From the NCBI GenBank assembly GCA_015055975.1, contig SVHF01000013.1:1-44193 (forward strand): 44,193 nt of DNA. The letters are read 5' to 3'. The stretch comes from Clostridiales bacterium (GTDB lineage Bacteria > Bacillota > Clostridia > Christensenellales > UBA3700). This document shows, in pieces, positions 44,099 to 44,193 of the stretch. Within the stretch, counting starts at the first letter, position 1. Each line of letters opens with the position of its first letter. Position numbers and translations under genes: made by a program. The notes beneath the pieces were generated by a model. It ran no database searches and had not been told where the DNA came from. It saw only the letters and a program-made list of their open reading frames with translations.

Positions 44099-44113
44099 TT
44101 GCTTTAAAAGCAA
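44099..44113. promoter_or_regulatory. 15-bp palindrome upstream of the rex promoter
   Basis: TTGCTTT-A-AAAGCAA, 18 bp upstream of the -35 box. It has the TTG...CAA ends of Rex operators (TTGTTAA...TTAACAA type) but a different inner sequence and length. A possible autoregulatory site; a second small palindrome TTGTATACAA lies at 44151-44160. Confidence 0.35.
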
Positions 44114-44193
44114 CAGGTTTAATTATTTAATTTAAATCCGTTTTAGGTATTTGTATACAAGTTAAGTCCGTATAATGGTATATTTATTGAGTA

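Overview
The window looks like a chromosomal segment of a low-GC, anaerobic member of the Bacillota (class Clostridia or a close, probably uncultured gut relative). Supporting signs are the AT-rich sequence, strong Shine-Dalgarno sites in front of housekeeping genes, consensus sigma-A type promoters, the Firmicutes-style S10-spc-alpha ribosomal region (secY-adk-map-infA-rpmJ), zinc-type S14 and L36, Rex, RicT/YaaT, a YaaO-tmk-holB-yaaT block, a clostridial ferredoxin and an NADP-type glutamate dehydrogenase. I cannot place it at genus level. Apart from one two-gene transcription unit at 6.0-8.4 kb, every gene reads on the minus strand. I saw no insertion sequence, prophage, CRISPR array, rRNA or complete tRNA.

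Layout from low to high coordinates. 0.1-8.4 kb is the accessory part: an ACT-metallo-beta-lactamase fusion, a doubly anchored GH51 arabinofuranosidase, rpsT, an antitoxin/PIN-toxin pair with three operator iterons spaced exactly 22 bp, a protein joining an RNA-polymerase-alpha-CTD-like domain to WG repeats, and, divergent from it, an unrecognised membrane protein plus a translationally coupled unknown. 8.4-14.3 kb holds metabolic genes: a 3-hydroxyacyl-CoA dehydrogenase, acyl carrier protein, amylomaltase, a membrane-anchored alpha/beta hydrolase and glutamate dehydrogenase. The gap between amylomaltase and acpP (9.87-10.27 kb) is not empty: it carries two promoter-driven, U-tract-ended small RNAs made of three copies of one folded module. 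14.4-29.9 kb is the ribosomal protein block with rpoA, secY, adk, map and infA. It is read from two promoters, each followed by a structured leader. 30.2-32.6 kb has a DUF1858 redox protein and a YdjG/YdjI-like zinc-ribbon and SPFH pair behind a 540-bp regulatory region. 33.2-37.3 kb has an ABC-F ATPase, a small membrane protein and two purine-salvage enzymes. 37.4-44.0 kb has ferredoxin, ricT, holB, tmk, a PLP decarboxylase, lysS, greA and rex.

The main observations beyond routine annotation are: (1) the three-module small RNA cluster; (2) a set of genes (ACT-MBL, alpha-CTD/WG, the divergent membrane protein and the alpha/beta hydrolase) whose promoters put the transcript start at or within a few bases of the ATG and which lack a Shine-Dalgarno site, unlike the housekeeping genes; (3) a leader with an attenuator-like hairpin before rpsJ and a nested hairpin leader before rpsM; (4) the palindrome-rich region upstream of the SPFH operon, with a second unexplained promoter. 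Small genes missed by a minimum-length ORF cut-off are rpmD and rpmJ. All calls rest on reading the sequence and on recalled family knowledge; no search or folding program was run.
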